Origin: Chryseosolibacter histidinae
Lineage (GTDB): Bacteria; Bacteroidota; Bacteroidia; Cytophagales; Cyclobacteriaceae
Direction: 5' to 3'
Length of the DNA: 64,000 nucleotides
Assembly (NCBI RefSeq): GCF_018598225.1
Contig: NZ_JAHESF010000001.1
Span: 248,001-312,000 of the forward strand
Numbering within the stretch: position 1 is the stretch's first letter; each line of letters opens with the position of its first letter. The notes below the pieces were generated by a model. The model was not told the origin of the DNA and searched no databases. It was given only the letters and a program-made list of their open reading frames with translations. A program made the position numbers and the translations under genes. Below are positions 1-8,724 of the stretch, in pieces.

Positions 1-2121
1 TATCCCGGATTGCCGGATAACGACTGGCTGAACCAGGTAACGAGGAACGCGGTCACGCAAAACGTGAATGTTTCATTCTCCAACGGCACCGACAAAACAA
101 AACTTTACCTGTCTGCGGGCTACCTCGACCAGGAAGGTGTTGTGCTGACCAACCGGTTCAGGAAGTACAATGCCAAAGTGAATGTACAGCACGCGCCAAC
201 GTCATGGCTGGAACTGGGCACGAACTCCACTTTCAGCTTCACGAGGAATGAACGGATCCCCAATGGAACGATCGGTTCGGCCATCATGCTGAGAAGTGTT
301 GGCCAGCGCCCTTATGATCGCCCTTACAAACCAAACGGTGAGTACTACACCGGCGGCACGGAAGAGCTGGTATATCACAACAACCTTCAGATCCTGAATG
401 AGCAGGACAACCAGCTCGACAACTTCCGGTATTTGGGCAACTTCATTGGCGATGTCAGGTTTACGCCGTACCTGCATCTTAAAAATTCTTTAGGTGTCGA
501 TGTTATTTACACGGAAGACTTCACGTACTACAACGAAAAGCACCCGTACGGCGCAGGCCAGGGCCAGATCCTCGACGACAGAAGGATGATCACCAACGGG
601 CTGATCGAGAACACACTTCATTTCGATAAAACTTTCGGCAACCTGTCGGTCAGCGCGCTCGTGGGGCATTCGTTCCAGAAAGTGAACACCAGCACATCGT
701 ACATCGACGGCCGCGGGTTTCCTTCTCCTTCTTTTGATGTGATCAGCGTGGCAAGCCAGATCGCCAGTGCTTCCACCGGCTACGGTCAGTATGCCCTGGA
801 ATCTTATTATAGCCGCGCCAATTTGAACTGGTCCGATAAGTACCTGTTGTCCCTTTCGATCCGTGCCGATGGCTCTTCGAAATTCTCGCCCGAAAAAAGA
901 TACGGTTCGTTTCCGTCGGCTTCCGTGGGATGGAATATCTCCAATGAATCTTTCTGGCCCCTGAACAGCACCGACCTGAAGCTGCGGGGAAGTTACGGCT
1001 CTACCGGCAACCAGGATGGTATCGGCAGCTACGCGTCACAGGCGCTCATGAGCGGTGGAACAAACTACAACAACAAGAGCGGATTGTCTATCACTACGTT
1101 TGGCAATCCGGATCTGACATGGGAAACCGCCGAACAGTTTGACGTAGGGATGGACCTTGCGATGCTGGAGGGTAAGCTCAATATCACCACCGACTATTTT
1201 GTGAAGAATACAAAGAACCTGCTTTACAGCATGCCCATCCATTCTACCAGCGGTTTTTCAAGTGTGACGAGCAACATCGGCTCGATGCGAAACAGTGGAT
1301 TGGAATTGATGGTGAACTTCGGTCACAGCATCGGCCCGGTAACGTGGACGTCTGATTTCAACATTTCATTCATCCGCAACAAGCTCACGGCACTGCTGGG
1401 TGACGAGCCGCTGCTCATTGGCGCGAACAGGACCCTGCAGGTAGGTAAGGAGGTGGGAAGCTTCTATATGTACAAGATGCTGGGGATCTATCAGTCTGAT
1501 GAAGAGGTTCCTGCACCGCTGTACGCACAAGGTGTAAGAGCGGGCGATGTGCGTTATGAAGATGTGGATGACAGCGGAACCATCACGGTTGACGACCGGC
1601 AGATCGTAGGAAGCTCCAACCCTGATTTCTATGGTGGATGGTCCAATACATTCCGCTACAGGAGTTTCGACCTGAGCGCTTTCGTCACGTATGCGCAGGG
1701 AGCGGAGATCTACGCCACCTGGAGAATTACAACGGATAGGTTAGGCTCCGGCAAGCAAGGTATCCGGCGGGAGGAAGCCCTGAACCGGTGGACAGGCCCT
1801 GGTACCAGCAACGAGGTGCCGAGAGCGATCTATGGGAACAGTTACAACCTTCAGAACTCTTCACGTTTTCTGGAAGACGCGTCTTTTGTTCGACTGAGGT
1901 CGGTGACGTTGGGTTATTCACTTCCAAAACCGGTCCTGGACAAGCTGCACATGGCAAGGTTGCGGGTATACGTTCAGGGCGATAACCTGGCCCTGCTCAC
2001 GCGTTATTCCGGTATCGATCCGGAGGTCTCCAAAGATTACGATGCGCGTTTTATGTCTGATGACAACATGAACCTTCCGCAGCCGAGGACGATCAGTTTT
2101 GGTATCAATGCAGGATTTTAA
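1..2121 (+). CDS. SusC/RagA-family TonB-dependent outer-membrane transporter, C-terminal part (5' end outside window)
   Basis: The reading frame is open from the first base and ends at TAA 2119-2121, so about 706 residues of the barrel are present and the signal peptide, carboxypeptidase-like domain and plug are missing. The visible start (DNDWLNQVTRNAVTQNVNVS) is the segment that normally follows the plug in SusC proteins, followed by SNGTDKTKLYLSAGYLDQEG. The C-terminal region carries SRFLEDASFVRLRSVTLGYS and PRTISFGINAGF, typical of SusC ends with a terminal aromatic. SusC proteins import oligosaccharides or peptides across the outer membrane, powered by TonB, with SusD as the lid. The SusD gene follows directly, which supports the pairing. 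The substrate cannot be read from this part; the neighbouring phosphodiester glycosidases hint at a phosphate-linked glycan. Confidence 0.96.
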   Translation, partial: YPGLPDNDWLNQVTRNAVTQNVNVSFSNGTDKTKLYLSAGYLDQEGVVLTNRFRKYNAKVNVQHAPTSWLELGTNSTFSFTRNERIPNGTIGSAIMLRSVGQRPYDRPYKPNGEYYTGGTEELVYHNNLQILNEQDNQLDNFRYLGNFIGDVRFTPYLHLKNSLGVDVIYTEDFTYYNEKHPYGAGQGQILDDRRMITNGLIENTLHFDKTFGNLSVSALVGHSFQKVNTSTSYIDGRGFPSPSFDVISVASQIASASTGYGQYALESYYSRANLNWSDKYLLSLSIRADGSSKFSPEKRYGSFPSASVGWNISNESFWPLNSTDLKLRGSYGSTGNQDGIGSYASQALMSGGTNYNNKSGLSITTFGNPDLTWETAEQFDVGMDLAMLEGKLNITTDYFVKNTKNLLYSMPIHSTSGFSSVTSNIGSMRNSGLELMVNFGHSIGPVTWTSDFNISFIRNKLTALLGDEPLLIGANRTLQVGKEVGSFYMYKMLGIYQSDEEVPAPLYAQGVRAGDVRYEDVDDSGTITVDDRQIVGSSNPDFYGGWSNTFRYRSFDLSAFVTYAQGAEIYATWRITTDRLGSGKQGIRREEALNRWTGPGTSNEVPRAIYGNSYNLQNSSRFLEDASFVRLRSVTLGYSLPKPVLDKLHMARLRVYVQGDNLALLTRYSGIDPEVSKDYDARFMSDDNMNLPQPRTISFGINAGF

Positions 2122-2171
2122 TCAAATCTCATGTCCCGTGTCTCATATCTCAAATCTCACATCTCATATCT
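2122..2171. repeat. degenerate short tandem repeat between susC-like and susD-like genes
   Basis: The whole 50-bp gap between the two genes is made of imperfect copies of a unit close to ATCTCAT/ATCTCAA, such as TCTCATATCTCAAATCTCAC. The repeat runs from the stop of the SusC gene up to the ATG of the SusD gene, so no ordinary ribosome binding site is visible. It could be a slippage-prone spacer that changes SusC:SusD spacing, or simply an expanded neutral repeat. Copy number is only a few units and they are not identical. Confidence 0.6.
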
Positions 2172-3467
2172 ATGAAATTACTTCTTAAAACATATTTATT
2201 GATCGCGCTGGTGGCAGTGACGTCGTGCAGCGATCAGTTGGACCTTTACCCCAGGTCTGCCGTGTCTGCGGATTCGGAGCTCACGGAGGATGATGTTGAA
2301 TCTTTCCTCATCGGGGTTTACGCTTCTGTTCAAAACAATCCGGGCAGGGAGTCTTATATATTTCCCGATCTGCTCGGCGGAGACCTGAACTCGGCCAGTG
2401 CTACCAACGGTGCCGGTACCAACATTTTCATCAGCAACCTGCTGAGGCCCGAGCACGGCTACATCAGCGCTACCTGGAACGGCTATTTCAAAGCGCTTTA
2501 CCAGGTGAATACGCTGATCACCAGCCTTAACCGGATGTCGGAGACTCCAAGAAGGCTGCAAATAAAGGGTGTGGCACATTATTTCAGGGCTTACCTCTAT
2601 TACAACCTGGTGACCAAGTTTGGTGGTGTGCCCTTGCTGAGAGAAAATACCCTGGAGAAACTGCCCAGAAGTTCGGCTGCAGAGGTGTGGCAGCTTGTAG
2701 AAGAAGACCTGACCATTGCCATGAACAATGCCCCGGCCTTCACCGAAATAGGAGGGGATTTTTATTTCGTTTCCCGCGAAGCCGCACAGGCGTTGATGGC
2801 ACGTGCCAAGCTCACACAAGGCAAAAACAGTGAAGCTGCTGCGCTGGCCGAGCAACTGATCGCTTTGCCAACTTTCAGGCTCGATCGCTTTGACAAGATC
2901 TTCCGCGGCGCTGCCAACACCGAGCTGATCTTCGGCTTTAAAAATCAAACGTCGGAGTCCAGCATCAACATGTCTACACTCTTTTACACTTACGCTCACC
3001 CGCAAAGTGGCTCTTATGTTTACAAACCCAACCCCGGCGCCATGACGATGTTCGAGTCGGGCGACCTGAGGGCTGCCATATCGGTCGATACATACAGTGG
3101 CCTGAACGTGGTGAACAAATATCCCAGCGGACAAAAGGGAACGGATCCCATCAACGTGAGCAGGCTGGCGGAGTTGTATCTCATCAGCGCAGAGGGGCAG
3201 GGCCTTGCAGGAATTGGCAGGCTTAACGAGCTGCGGGCGGCAAGAGGGCTTGGCGCCGTGAGCGCAGGCTCGGATGATCAGTACCTCAACCTCATCCTGG
3301 AAGAAAGAAGGCGGGAATTGTTCGCCGAAGGATTCCGGTGGGTAGACCTTGTGAGGACCGGCAAGGCGAAGGCGGTGCTTGGCATCCAGGACCGCGAAGT
3401 ATTGATGCCCCTTCCGGAAACAGAGCTGCTGCTCAATAAGAAGCTGAAGCAAAATGACGACTATTAA
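2172..3467 (+). CDS. SusD/RagB-family nutrient-binding outer-membrane lipoprotein
   Basis: The 431-residue protein begins with a lipoprotein signal (MKLLLKTYLLIALVAVTSCS; Cys19 of the lipobox), then a SusD N-terminal region with DLYPRSAVSADSELTEDDVE. The middle has helical TPR-like segments, including GVAHYFRAYLYYNLVTKFGG and EAAQALMARAKL. The C-terminal signature ILEERRRELFAEGFRWVDLV followed by RTGKA is the classic SusD motif. Many family members are longer, so this one is on the short side. It should sit on the cell surface as the lid of the upstream SusC barrel and bind the imported ligand. Ligand identity is unknown. Confidence 0.95.
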   Translation: MKLLLKTYLLIALVAVTSCSDQLDLYPRSAVSADSELTEDDVESFLIGVYASVQNNPGRESYIFPDLLGGDLNSASATNGAGTNIFISNLLRPEHGYISATWNGYFKALYQVNTLITSLNRMSETPRRLQIKGVAHYFRAYLYYNLVTKFGGVPLLRENTLEKLPRSSAAEVWQLVEEDLTIAMNNAPAFTEIGGDFYFVSREAAQALMARAKLTQGKNSEAAALAEQLIALPTFRLDRFDKIFRGAANTELIFGFKNQTSESSINMSTLFYTYAHPQSGSYVYKPNPGAMTMFESGDLRAAISVDTYSGLNVVNKYPSGQKGTDPINVSRLAELYLISAEGQGLAGIGRLNELRAARGLGAVSAGSDDQYLNLILEERRRELFAEGFRWVDLVRTGKAKAVLGIQDREVLMPLPETELLLNKKLKQNDDY

Positions 3468-3491
3468 TCTATCGGAATAAAGAGATCAATC

Positions 3492-4415
3492 ATGAACAAT
3501 TATATAAAACGTTGTTATTCAATTCTTGCGTTCGCTGCGCTGCTGTGTGCGGCGGGCTGCGGGGAAGACGAACCTGGCATTGCGAAACGCGACTATGCAC
3601 CCGTAACCCGTGCGTTGATGGATAATTCAGACCTGGTGAGCACCGTATTCTGGGATACAACCTTTGTGGTGGCGCCTGGTGTTGAGGAGACGGACATTCA
3701 TTACCTCTCGATGAAGGGCCTTGGCATGCACATGTTTGTGCTGAAGGTCGATCTGAATGCGGAGGGTGTGCAGCTTTCGCCGATGACTCCTTACGGGGCC
3801 ACAAGTTTCGGGATGCAGTCCATACCCGAGATGATGAAATGGGTTGATGTGCCCGGCAAAAAAGTGGTGGCCGGGTTCAATGCCGATTTTTTTGATATGG
3901 CCTCGGGTTTGCCAAGAGGTGTTGTGCACCTCGACGGGGCGATCATCAAAGACACCCCGATGGCCGGAAGGTCGATATTTGGTTTAAACGATCAGGGAAA
4001 GCCAATGATCGTACACTCCAATGATTACCCTGCAGCGAAAAGTACATTGTTCGAGGCGCTGGGTGCCAGCAACATCCTGGTGAAAGATTACCTGCAGACC
4101 CCCATTCCCGCCGAAGCGTCACTGGTGGATCCGGAACCGAGAACTGCCGTGGGATTCACCGCAGACAATGTGGTGTATTTTGTGGTGATCGACGGAAGAA
4201 GATTTGAATACTCCAACGGTATGTCTCTTGCCGAGGTCTCTGAAGTGTTCATGGCATTGGGGGCTAAAGACGCCACCAACCTTGACGGCGGCGGCTCCTC
4301 TACCTTCGTTACGCTGCATTCCGTTGCCGATGTGTGGCATGTGAGAAACAAGCCGTCGGACGGAACCCCCAGGCCCGTTGGAAATGGCTGGGCCATATTG
4401 GTCAATAAAAATTAA
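3492..4415 (+). CDS. phosphodiester glycosidase (NAGPA-like) lipoprotein, copy 1
   Basis: A 307-residue protein with a lipoprotein signal (LAFAALLCAAGCGED, lipobox Cys). The body carries the hallmarks of the phosphodiester glycosidase/NAGPA family: VVAGFNADFFDMASGLPRG, PEPRTAVGFT, VVIDGRRFEYSNGMSLAEV and DATNLDGGGSSTF. In animals the family removes GlcNAc from GlcNAc-1-phospho-6-mannose; bacterial members are thought to cleave sugar-phosphodiester bonds. It lies 24 bp after the SusD gene in the same direction and so is probably in the uptake operon, acting at the cell surface or in the periplasm. The protein at 5763-6602 is a second, divergent member. The fold and family are well supported; the natural substrate is not known. 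Confidence 0.9.
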   Translation: MNNYIKRCYSILAFAALLCAAGCGEDEPGIAKRDYAPVTRALMDNSDLVSTVFWDTTFVVAPGVEETDIHYLSMKGLGMHMFVLKVDLNAEGVQLSPMTPYGATSFGMQSIPEMMKWVDVPGKKVVAGFNADFFDMASGLPRGVVHLDGAIIKDTPMAGRSIFGLNDQGKPMIVHSNDYPAAKSTLFEALGASNILVKDYLQTPIPAEASLVDPEPRTAVGFTADNVVYFVVIDGRRFEYSNGMSLAEVSEVFMALGAKDATNLDGGGSSTFVTLHSVADVWHVRNKPSDGTPRPVGNGWAILVNKN

Positions 4416-4436
4416 GGGCGACAAAATTTGTACATC

Positions 4437-5756
4437 ATGAAATCTATTCAATATATCATCATAACATTTTTTTGCGCTGCCTTTTGCGCGTGCTCCTCTG
4501 ACGACGATTCACCCGCCAGAAACAGGTCACCGTTTGTGATGTCTGTTTCACCCGTGCAGGGTCAGCCAAAGGAGGTGATCAGAATTCAGGGACGCAATTT
4601 CAGCGGCATCAGAGAGAACAATGAAGTAATGTTCAATGACCTGCAGGCGGTGGTGATCGAAGCCAACAGTAATGAGTTGCAGGTAGTGGTTCCGTCAGGT
4701 GTGGGCCAGGCCATGGTGCATGTGCGGGTAGGAGGTCAGGAAGCACAGGGCGCCGTACCTGCGTTCACGTACCTGGAGCTTACGGACTACGCGGTGGTTA
4801 CGCTGGCGGGAAGCAGCAACGCCGGGTTGCAGGATGGCACAGGGCCGTCGGCGCTTTTCAGAAACCCAGAAGGTGTGGCGATCACGCCTGGCGGAGACAT
4901 TATCGTAACGGATAGGGCAAATAACAGCATCCGGAAAGTCACGGATGATGGCGTGGTGACAACGATCCTTGGCAATGGAACGAGCGGGTTCTCGAATGGC
5001 GATGTATCGGTGGCCACGCTTGCTTTTCCGTGGAAGTCGTGCGTTGACAAGAACGGAAATATCTTCATCGCTGACAGAGACAATCACGCCATCCGCAAGA
5101 TCGATATCAGCAACGGACTGGTGAGCACCGTGGCAGGCGCAGGCACCGCAGGGTTTGCCGATGGTGCCGGAGCCCAGGCAAAGTTCAATCAGCCCCTCGA
5201 CGTCGCCGTAGATGGCAACGGCGTGTTGTATGTGGCGGACAACAACAATCACCGGATCAGGAAGATCTCACCTGAGGGCGTAGTGAGCACCCTGGCAGGC
5301 GGTACAGCCGGATTTAAAGATGGCGACCTCGCAACGGCGTTGTTCCGGAACCCGTCAGGGCTAACGGTAGGCCCCGACGGCAATGTCTACATAGCGGACA
5401 GGCTGAACCACCGGATCCGGAAGATCGACATAACTTCGGGGCAGGTCACCACCGTGGCCGGAGCCGGCACCACCGGAACACGTGATGGCATTGCGGCTGA
5501 AGCACAGTTCAATAACCCATACGGCATCGAGGTGGGAGAAGACGGCGCCGTCGTTATCGCCGACCTGAACAACAACAAGATCCGGATGATCGAAGGTGGT
5601 ACAGTAACCACCATTGCCGGAAGCACTACCGGATTTTTGGACGGCGCAGGGATCCTGGCTAAATTTAATTCGCCCACGGATATTGCCATCCACAACGGGA
5701 TCATTTATGTGCCGGATCTCACGAACCACCGGATAAGGAAAATTTATAAAAAATAA
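4437..5756 (+). CDS. IPT/TIG domain plus NHL-repeat beta-propeller lipoprotein
   Basis: The ATG at 4437 is preferred over an in-frame TTG at 4428 because it starts directly on the signal (MKSIQYIIITFFCAAFCACS, lipobox Cys). Residues about 30-110 form an IPT/TIG immunoglobulin-like domain (SPVQGQPKEVIRIQGRNFSG; VVPSGVGQAMVHVRVGGQEA). The rest is a run of NHL repeats with the recurring pattern DxxNHxIRKI and VSTVAGAGTAGFADGAGAQA, roughly six blades, which should close into a beta propeller. Such proteins are surface-exposed and often bind glycans or proteins. It lies between two phosphodiester glycosidase genes in one apparent operon, so it may help capture the same substrate. No catalytic residues were recognised. 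Confidence 0.9.
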   Translation: MKSIQYIIITFFCAAFCACSSDDDSPARNRSPFVMSVSPVQGQPKEVIRIQGRNFSGIRENNEVMFNDLQAVVIEANSNELQVVVPSGVGQAMVHVRVGGQEAQGAVPAFTYLELTDYAVVTLAGSSNAGLQDGTGPSALFRNPEGVAITPGGDIIVTDRANNSIRKVTDDGVVTTILGNGTSGFSNGDVSVATLAFPWKSCVDKNGNIFIADRDNHAIRKIDISNGLVSTVAGAGTAGFADGAGAQAKFNQPLDVAVDGNGVLYVADNNNHRIRKISPEGVVSTLAGGTAGFKDGDLATALFRNPSGLTVGPDGNVYIADRLNHRIRKIDITSGQVTTVAGAGTTGTRDGIAAEAQFNNPYGIEVGEDGAVVIADLNNNKIRMIEGGTVTTIAGSTTGFLDGAGILAKFNSPTDIAIHNGIIYVPDLTNHRIRKIYKK

Positions 5757-5762
5757 AGTGTT

Positions 5763-6602
5763 ATGAAGAAAAGAACGATGCGAAAGGCATGGCTCATTGT
5801 TTGTGTTGTATTGTCACAGACGGCAGTTTTTGGTCAGCTGCCAGGATTTGAAAAAGTGGAATGGAAAACGGAAGAAGTGGCCAAGGGCATTACGTGGAAG
5901 CATGCCCACACAACGGCCTTGCTGAATGCAGCACAAAATATCAACATCCTTGAAATAGACACCCGGAAAAGATCAGTGACGCTGGTCTATGATAAGGATA
6001 AGAACAGGATCACGAGTGAAATGTCGCAGGCAGCAAAAGCGCTGGCTTCCGTCAACGGTGGATTCTTTGATATGAAAAACGGCGGTTCCGAGTCGTACAT
6101 CAAAGTAGATGGCGCTGTGCCGGACAAGGACACGCTGAAATGGTTGTCGCACTCCCGTTATTCAGGTGCGCTGATCATCACCACAAAAGGGCAGATCGTC
6201 ATTGAAAAAAGAGGCAATTACAAGGCTTATACAGCCAACAGGAAGTATGACGACGTGCTCATCACGGGGCACCTGCTGATAGACGACGGCGCAAGGGTTG
6301 CCCTGAAGGATGAACCCTTTGTAACGAAACGCCATCCGAGAACGTGCCTGGGTTTGATCTCCAAAAATAAAATGATCCTGGTGACCGTAGACGGCAGGTT
6401 CGAGCAGGCCGATGGCATGAACCTGAACGAGCTTACAGACCTGATGATCTCCCTGGGGTGCAAGGAGGCCATCAACCTGGATGGCGGCGGCTCCACAACG
6501 ATGTGGCTGGCGGATCAGGGTGTTGTAAACATGCCCTGTGATAATAAGAAGTTCGATCATGAAGGCGAGCGGCCGGTGGCGAATATAGTTGCCGTTCATT
6601 GA
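5763..6602 (+). CDS. phosphodiester glycosidase (NAGPA-like), secreted, copy 2
   Basis: The 279-residue protein has a cleavable signal (KAWLIVCVVLSQTAVFGQ) with no lipobox, so it is probably periplasmic or secreted, unlike copy 1. The family motifs are clear: ALASVNGGFFDMKNGGSES, KRHPRTCLGLISKNK, VTVDGRFEQADGMNLNEL and EAINLDGGGSTTMW. It starts 6 bp after the NHL-repeat gene, implying one transcript. Having a lipid-anchored and a soluble enzyme of the same family suggests stepwise breakdown of a phosphodiester-linked glycan, first at the surface and then in the periplasm; that division of labour is inference. The stop codon abuts the inverted repeat that follows. Confidence 0.9.
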   Translation: MKKRTMRKAWLIVCVVLSQTAVFGQLPGFEKVEWKTEEVAKGITWKHAHTTALLNAAQNINILEIDTRKRSVTLVYDKDKNRITSEMSQAAKALASVNGGFFDMKNGGSESYIKVDGAVPDKDTLKWLSHSRYSGALIITTKGQIVIEKRGNYKAYTANRKYDDVLITGHLLIDDGARVALKDEPFVTKRHPRTCLGLISKNKMILVTVDGRFEQADGMNLNELTDLMISLGCKEAINLDGGGSTTMWLADQGVVNMPCDNKKFDHEGERPVANIVAVH

Positions 6603-6784
6603 AATAGTAGGCAGTAGGCAATTTCCGATCGCAGGCGATCGGAGCAGTAGGCAAAGGTGCACCTAACATTCATCGGGCCGTGTGCTCAACCAGCAAATCA
6701 TAATACGGCCTTGATTCGCACCACCCATCCTTTGCCTACTGCATGATAGCTTCAGCTATCATGATTGCCTACTGCCTACTATTT
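6602..6784. repeat. 183-bp nested inverted repeat with two side hairpins (four-way-junction type)
   Basis: The outer arms 6602-6622 and 6764-6784 are a perfect 21-bp inverted repeat. Just inside them sit two separate hairpins: 6625-6642 (CCGATCGC-AG-GCGATCGG) and 6742-6763 (CATGATAGC-TTCA-GCTATCATG). Inside those, 6644-6657 (GCAGTAGGCAAAGG) pairs perfectly with 6729-6742, and the centre has a further 6-bp pair at 6676-6681 and 6705-6710. The motif GCAGTAGGCA therefore appears four times, twice on each strand. As drawn, the element folds into a stem, a four-way junction with two lateral hairpins, and an inner stem. It starts at the last base of a stop codon and ends shortly before the next gene. 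It could be a small mobile repeat (MITE or REP-like), a processed RNA structure or a terminator; the sequence does not decide. Confidence 0.85.
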
Positions 6785-6807
6785 CCATACTTATTAAAAT
6801 AACAACC

Positions 6808-7884
6808 ATGAAAATAAGTCTAACGATCGTTTTTTTGTTTTTTGTCTATTACGCAGGATCGGCGCAGGATGTTCAATACACCGATGCAAAGGCGCTGACG
6901 TTGTACGGCAGATCCGCTGTATCCGGTCCGCATTTTCACCGTGTTGATACCGCGCGTTATAACGACATGCCAAAACACGTGAAGGTCTTGGCAACTTACC
7001 CGGCAGGACTGGCCATCGCGTTTAAGACCGACAGCAAGGAGATCTATGGGCGATGGCGCATAAAACATGGCAGGTCGTATAAGAACATGACAATGATCGC
7101 CAGCCGTGGACTGGACCTGTACATAAAGCGCGATGGTCAATGGGTTTTTGCGGGAGCAGGTGTGCCCGGCGATACCGTTACCACACACAAGATCGTTGGC
7201 AATATGGCGGATGGCAAAAAAGAATGCCTGCTCTTTCTGCCTACGTATGATGAGTTGCTGGAACTGGCGGTGGGTGTTGAAAAGGGGAGTTATGTACGCC
7301 CATTAACAATAGAATGGAAAGGTAAGATCGTGATCTACGGATCTAGCATCACACAAGGTGCATCGGCGTCAAGACCGGGTATGGCGTACCCCGCGCAGCT
7401 CTCCCGCCGCCTGGGATATGAGATTGTGAACCTGGGTTTCAGCGGCAGTGGTAAGATGGAAGAAAGTGTTGGCCGCATGGTGGCCGATGCGGGGGCAGAC
7501 CTTTTCATCCTTGACTGTGCTGCCAATCCATCACCGCAGGAGATCCTCGATCGCACGGAAAATTTTGTGAAGCAGATCCGTGTAAAACATCCTGGTGTGC
7601 CCATTCTGATGATCGAAAGTGTAGTGCGTGAAGGTGGCAACTTCGATCAGAAGATCCAAAAGAGGGTATGGGATCAAAACAATAATTTCCGGAGAATGCA
7701 CGCCAAATTGGTGCAAGAGGGGATGGAGAAACTTTATCTGATCAATGGAGACGATCTTCTCGGGCACGATCACGAAGGCACGGTCGATGGCACACATCCC
7801 AACGATCTGGGCTTTGATAGAATGTTACAGGTGATCGAGCCGAAGGTCAGGGCTATTCTGACGGGGAACTATCCAACGGAGTAA
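6808..7884 (+). CDS. SGNH/GDSL-type esterase with N-terminal beta domain, secreted
   Basis: A signal peptide (MKISLTIVFLFFVYYAGSAQ) is followed by an N-terminal beta-rich domain (about residues 25-165) and an SGNH hydrolase domain (about 170-355). Catalytic blocks can be seen: GSSITQG with nucleophile Ser180, NLGFSGSGK (block II Gly), LDCAANPSP (block III Asn) and DGTHPND with Asp327 and His330. This two-domain layout is like secreted carbohydrate esterases that remove acetyl groups. The gene lies downstream of the glycan-uptake genes in the same direction, though about 200 bp of inverted repeat separates them, so co-transcription is uncertain. Its likely role is deacylation of the imported glycan; a substrate cannot be named. 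Confidence 0.88.
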   Translation: MKISLTIVFLFFVYYAGSAQDVQYTDAKALTLYGRSAVSGPHFHRVDTARYNDMPKHVKVLATYPAGLAIAFKTDSKEIYGRWRIKHGRSYKNMTMIASRGLDLYIKRDGQWVFAGAGVPGDTVTTHKIVGNMADGKKECLLFLPTYDELLELAVGVEKGSYVRPLTIEWKGKIVIYGSSITQGASASRPGMAYPAQLSRRLGYEIVNLGFSGSGKMEESVGRMVADAGADLFILDCAANPSPQEILDRTENFVKQIRVKHPGVPILMIESVVREGGNFDQKIQKRVWDQNNNFRRMHAKLVQEGMEKLYLINGDDLLGHDHEGTVDGTHPNDLGFDRMLQVIEPKVRAILTGNYPTE

Positions 7885-7891
7885 TTTGCGC

Positions 7892-8317
7892 TTACTGTTG
7901 TACGCGTTCTATTCCTTTATTGATGCCGGTCCTGATCATATTGCCGTAACCGTCATCCGGTAAGAAAGCAGCATAATGAGAAGCCAGCTGATAATTTTCG
8001 CGTGCCTGCTCAAGATCGTTCATATCCTCATAACACTTGGCAATATTCAAGTAGAGAGAGGGATATACGGATCTAACTTCCTCGCTGTCGATCTGGAGGG
8101 CCTGGCTTAAGGCTGTTTCATCCCATTTCAATTTATCTGCTACCGTGGGCTGATGCCGGGCAACATAGTGCGCAGCGATAAACTTTTCAGTGACGGTTGT
8201 GGCCTCTCGCCATGCCTGTTGAAACCGTTCGGCGGCCTCGGCAGATTTTCCTTCGCCTTCTAGCAGCATCCCACCGCCGCAAAGCCTGACAATGTTGTTT
8301 TCCGGATCGAATTGCAT
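7892..8317 (-). CDS. small TPR-like cytoplasmic protein, function unknown
   Basis: The 141-residue protein has no signal or membrane segment. It is helical with repeat-like units (GEGKSAEAAERFQQAWREAT; SLYLNIAKCYEDMNDLEQAR followed by ENYQLA) resembling two or three tetratricopeptide repeats, which bind proteins. Its stop lies 7 bp from the stop of the convergent esterase gene. It is the last of three same-strand genes (DUF1059, ABM monooxygenase, this one). No catalytic motif was found, and no precise function can be given. Confidence 0.75.
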   Translation of the reverse strand: MQFDPENNIVRLCGGGMLLEGEGKSAEAAERFQQAWREATTVTEKFIAAHYVARHQPTVADKLKWDETALSQALQIDSEEVRSVYPSLYLNIAKCYEDMNDLEQARENYQLASHYAAFLPDDGYGNMIRTGINKGIERVQQ

Positions 8318-8343
8318 GGAGTGTTTTTTTTTGAAAGCCTGCC

Positions 8344-8721
8344 CTACTTGATCTTCATGTGAGGGATCAGCGGTATTGTTTCGATAAGCTCCAGCGACTT
8401 TACCATACCCTGAGTACCGTTCTTGTACTTAAGAAAGTGTGGCGTCCGGATGTGTTTTCTGTACGCTTCATCGTTTGCGTAGATCTCAAGAATAGTGATG
8501 TGCGTTGGTCTGTTCTTTTCGGCAACGGCATATAAGGTCAATACACCGGGCTCAGCCTTAACCGAGGCCTCGATTTCTTCCTTCAGAAACGTGTTATAAC
8601 TTTCCAGCTGCGTTGAATCGATCACCAGTTTTGCCAGGCGGACCATTTGTTTGTTTTCATCCTGTGCTAACAGATTGCTGCAAAGCAAAAGAGCGAAAAT
8701 TAATAGTGACGCGTTTTTCAT
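8344..8721 (-). CDS. secreted antibiotic-biosynthesis-monooxygenase (ABM) domain protein
   Basis: A 125-residue protein with an N-terminal signal peptide (ASLLIFALLLCSNLLAQ) and one ABM-type ferredoxin-like domain. Typical features are VRLAKLVIDSTQLESYNTFL, EASVKAEPGVLTLYAV, ILEIYANDEAYRKHIRTPHF and MVKSLELIE. The His in the YRKHIRTPHF stretch is conserved in YgiN-like quinol monooxygenases. Export to the periplasm is unusual for the fold but occurs in Bacteroidota. The gene begins 3 bp after the end of the DUF1059 gene, so the two are transcribed together. Substrate unknown; a quinol or other phenolic oxidation is the family expectation. Confidence 0.85.
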   Translation of the reverse strand: MKNASLLIFALLLCSNLLAQDENKQMVRLAKLVIDSTQLESYNTFLKEEIEASVKAEPGVLTLYAVAEKNRPTHITILEIYANDEAYRKHIRTPHFLKYKNGTQGMVKSLELIETIPLIPHMKIK

Positions 8722-8724
8722 CGT

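Noticed and set aside
2196-3452. 418-codon open frame on the - strand inside the SusD gene
   Set aside because: It mirrors the SusD frame, has no family motif or signal, and the + strand product is a clear SusD protein.
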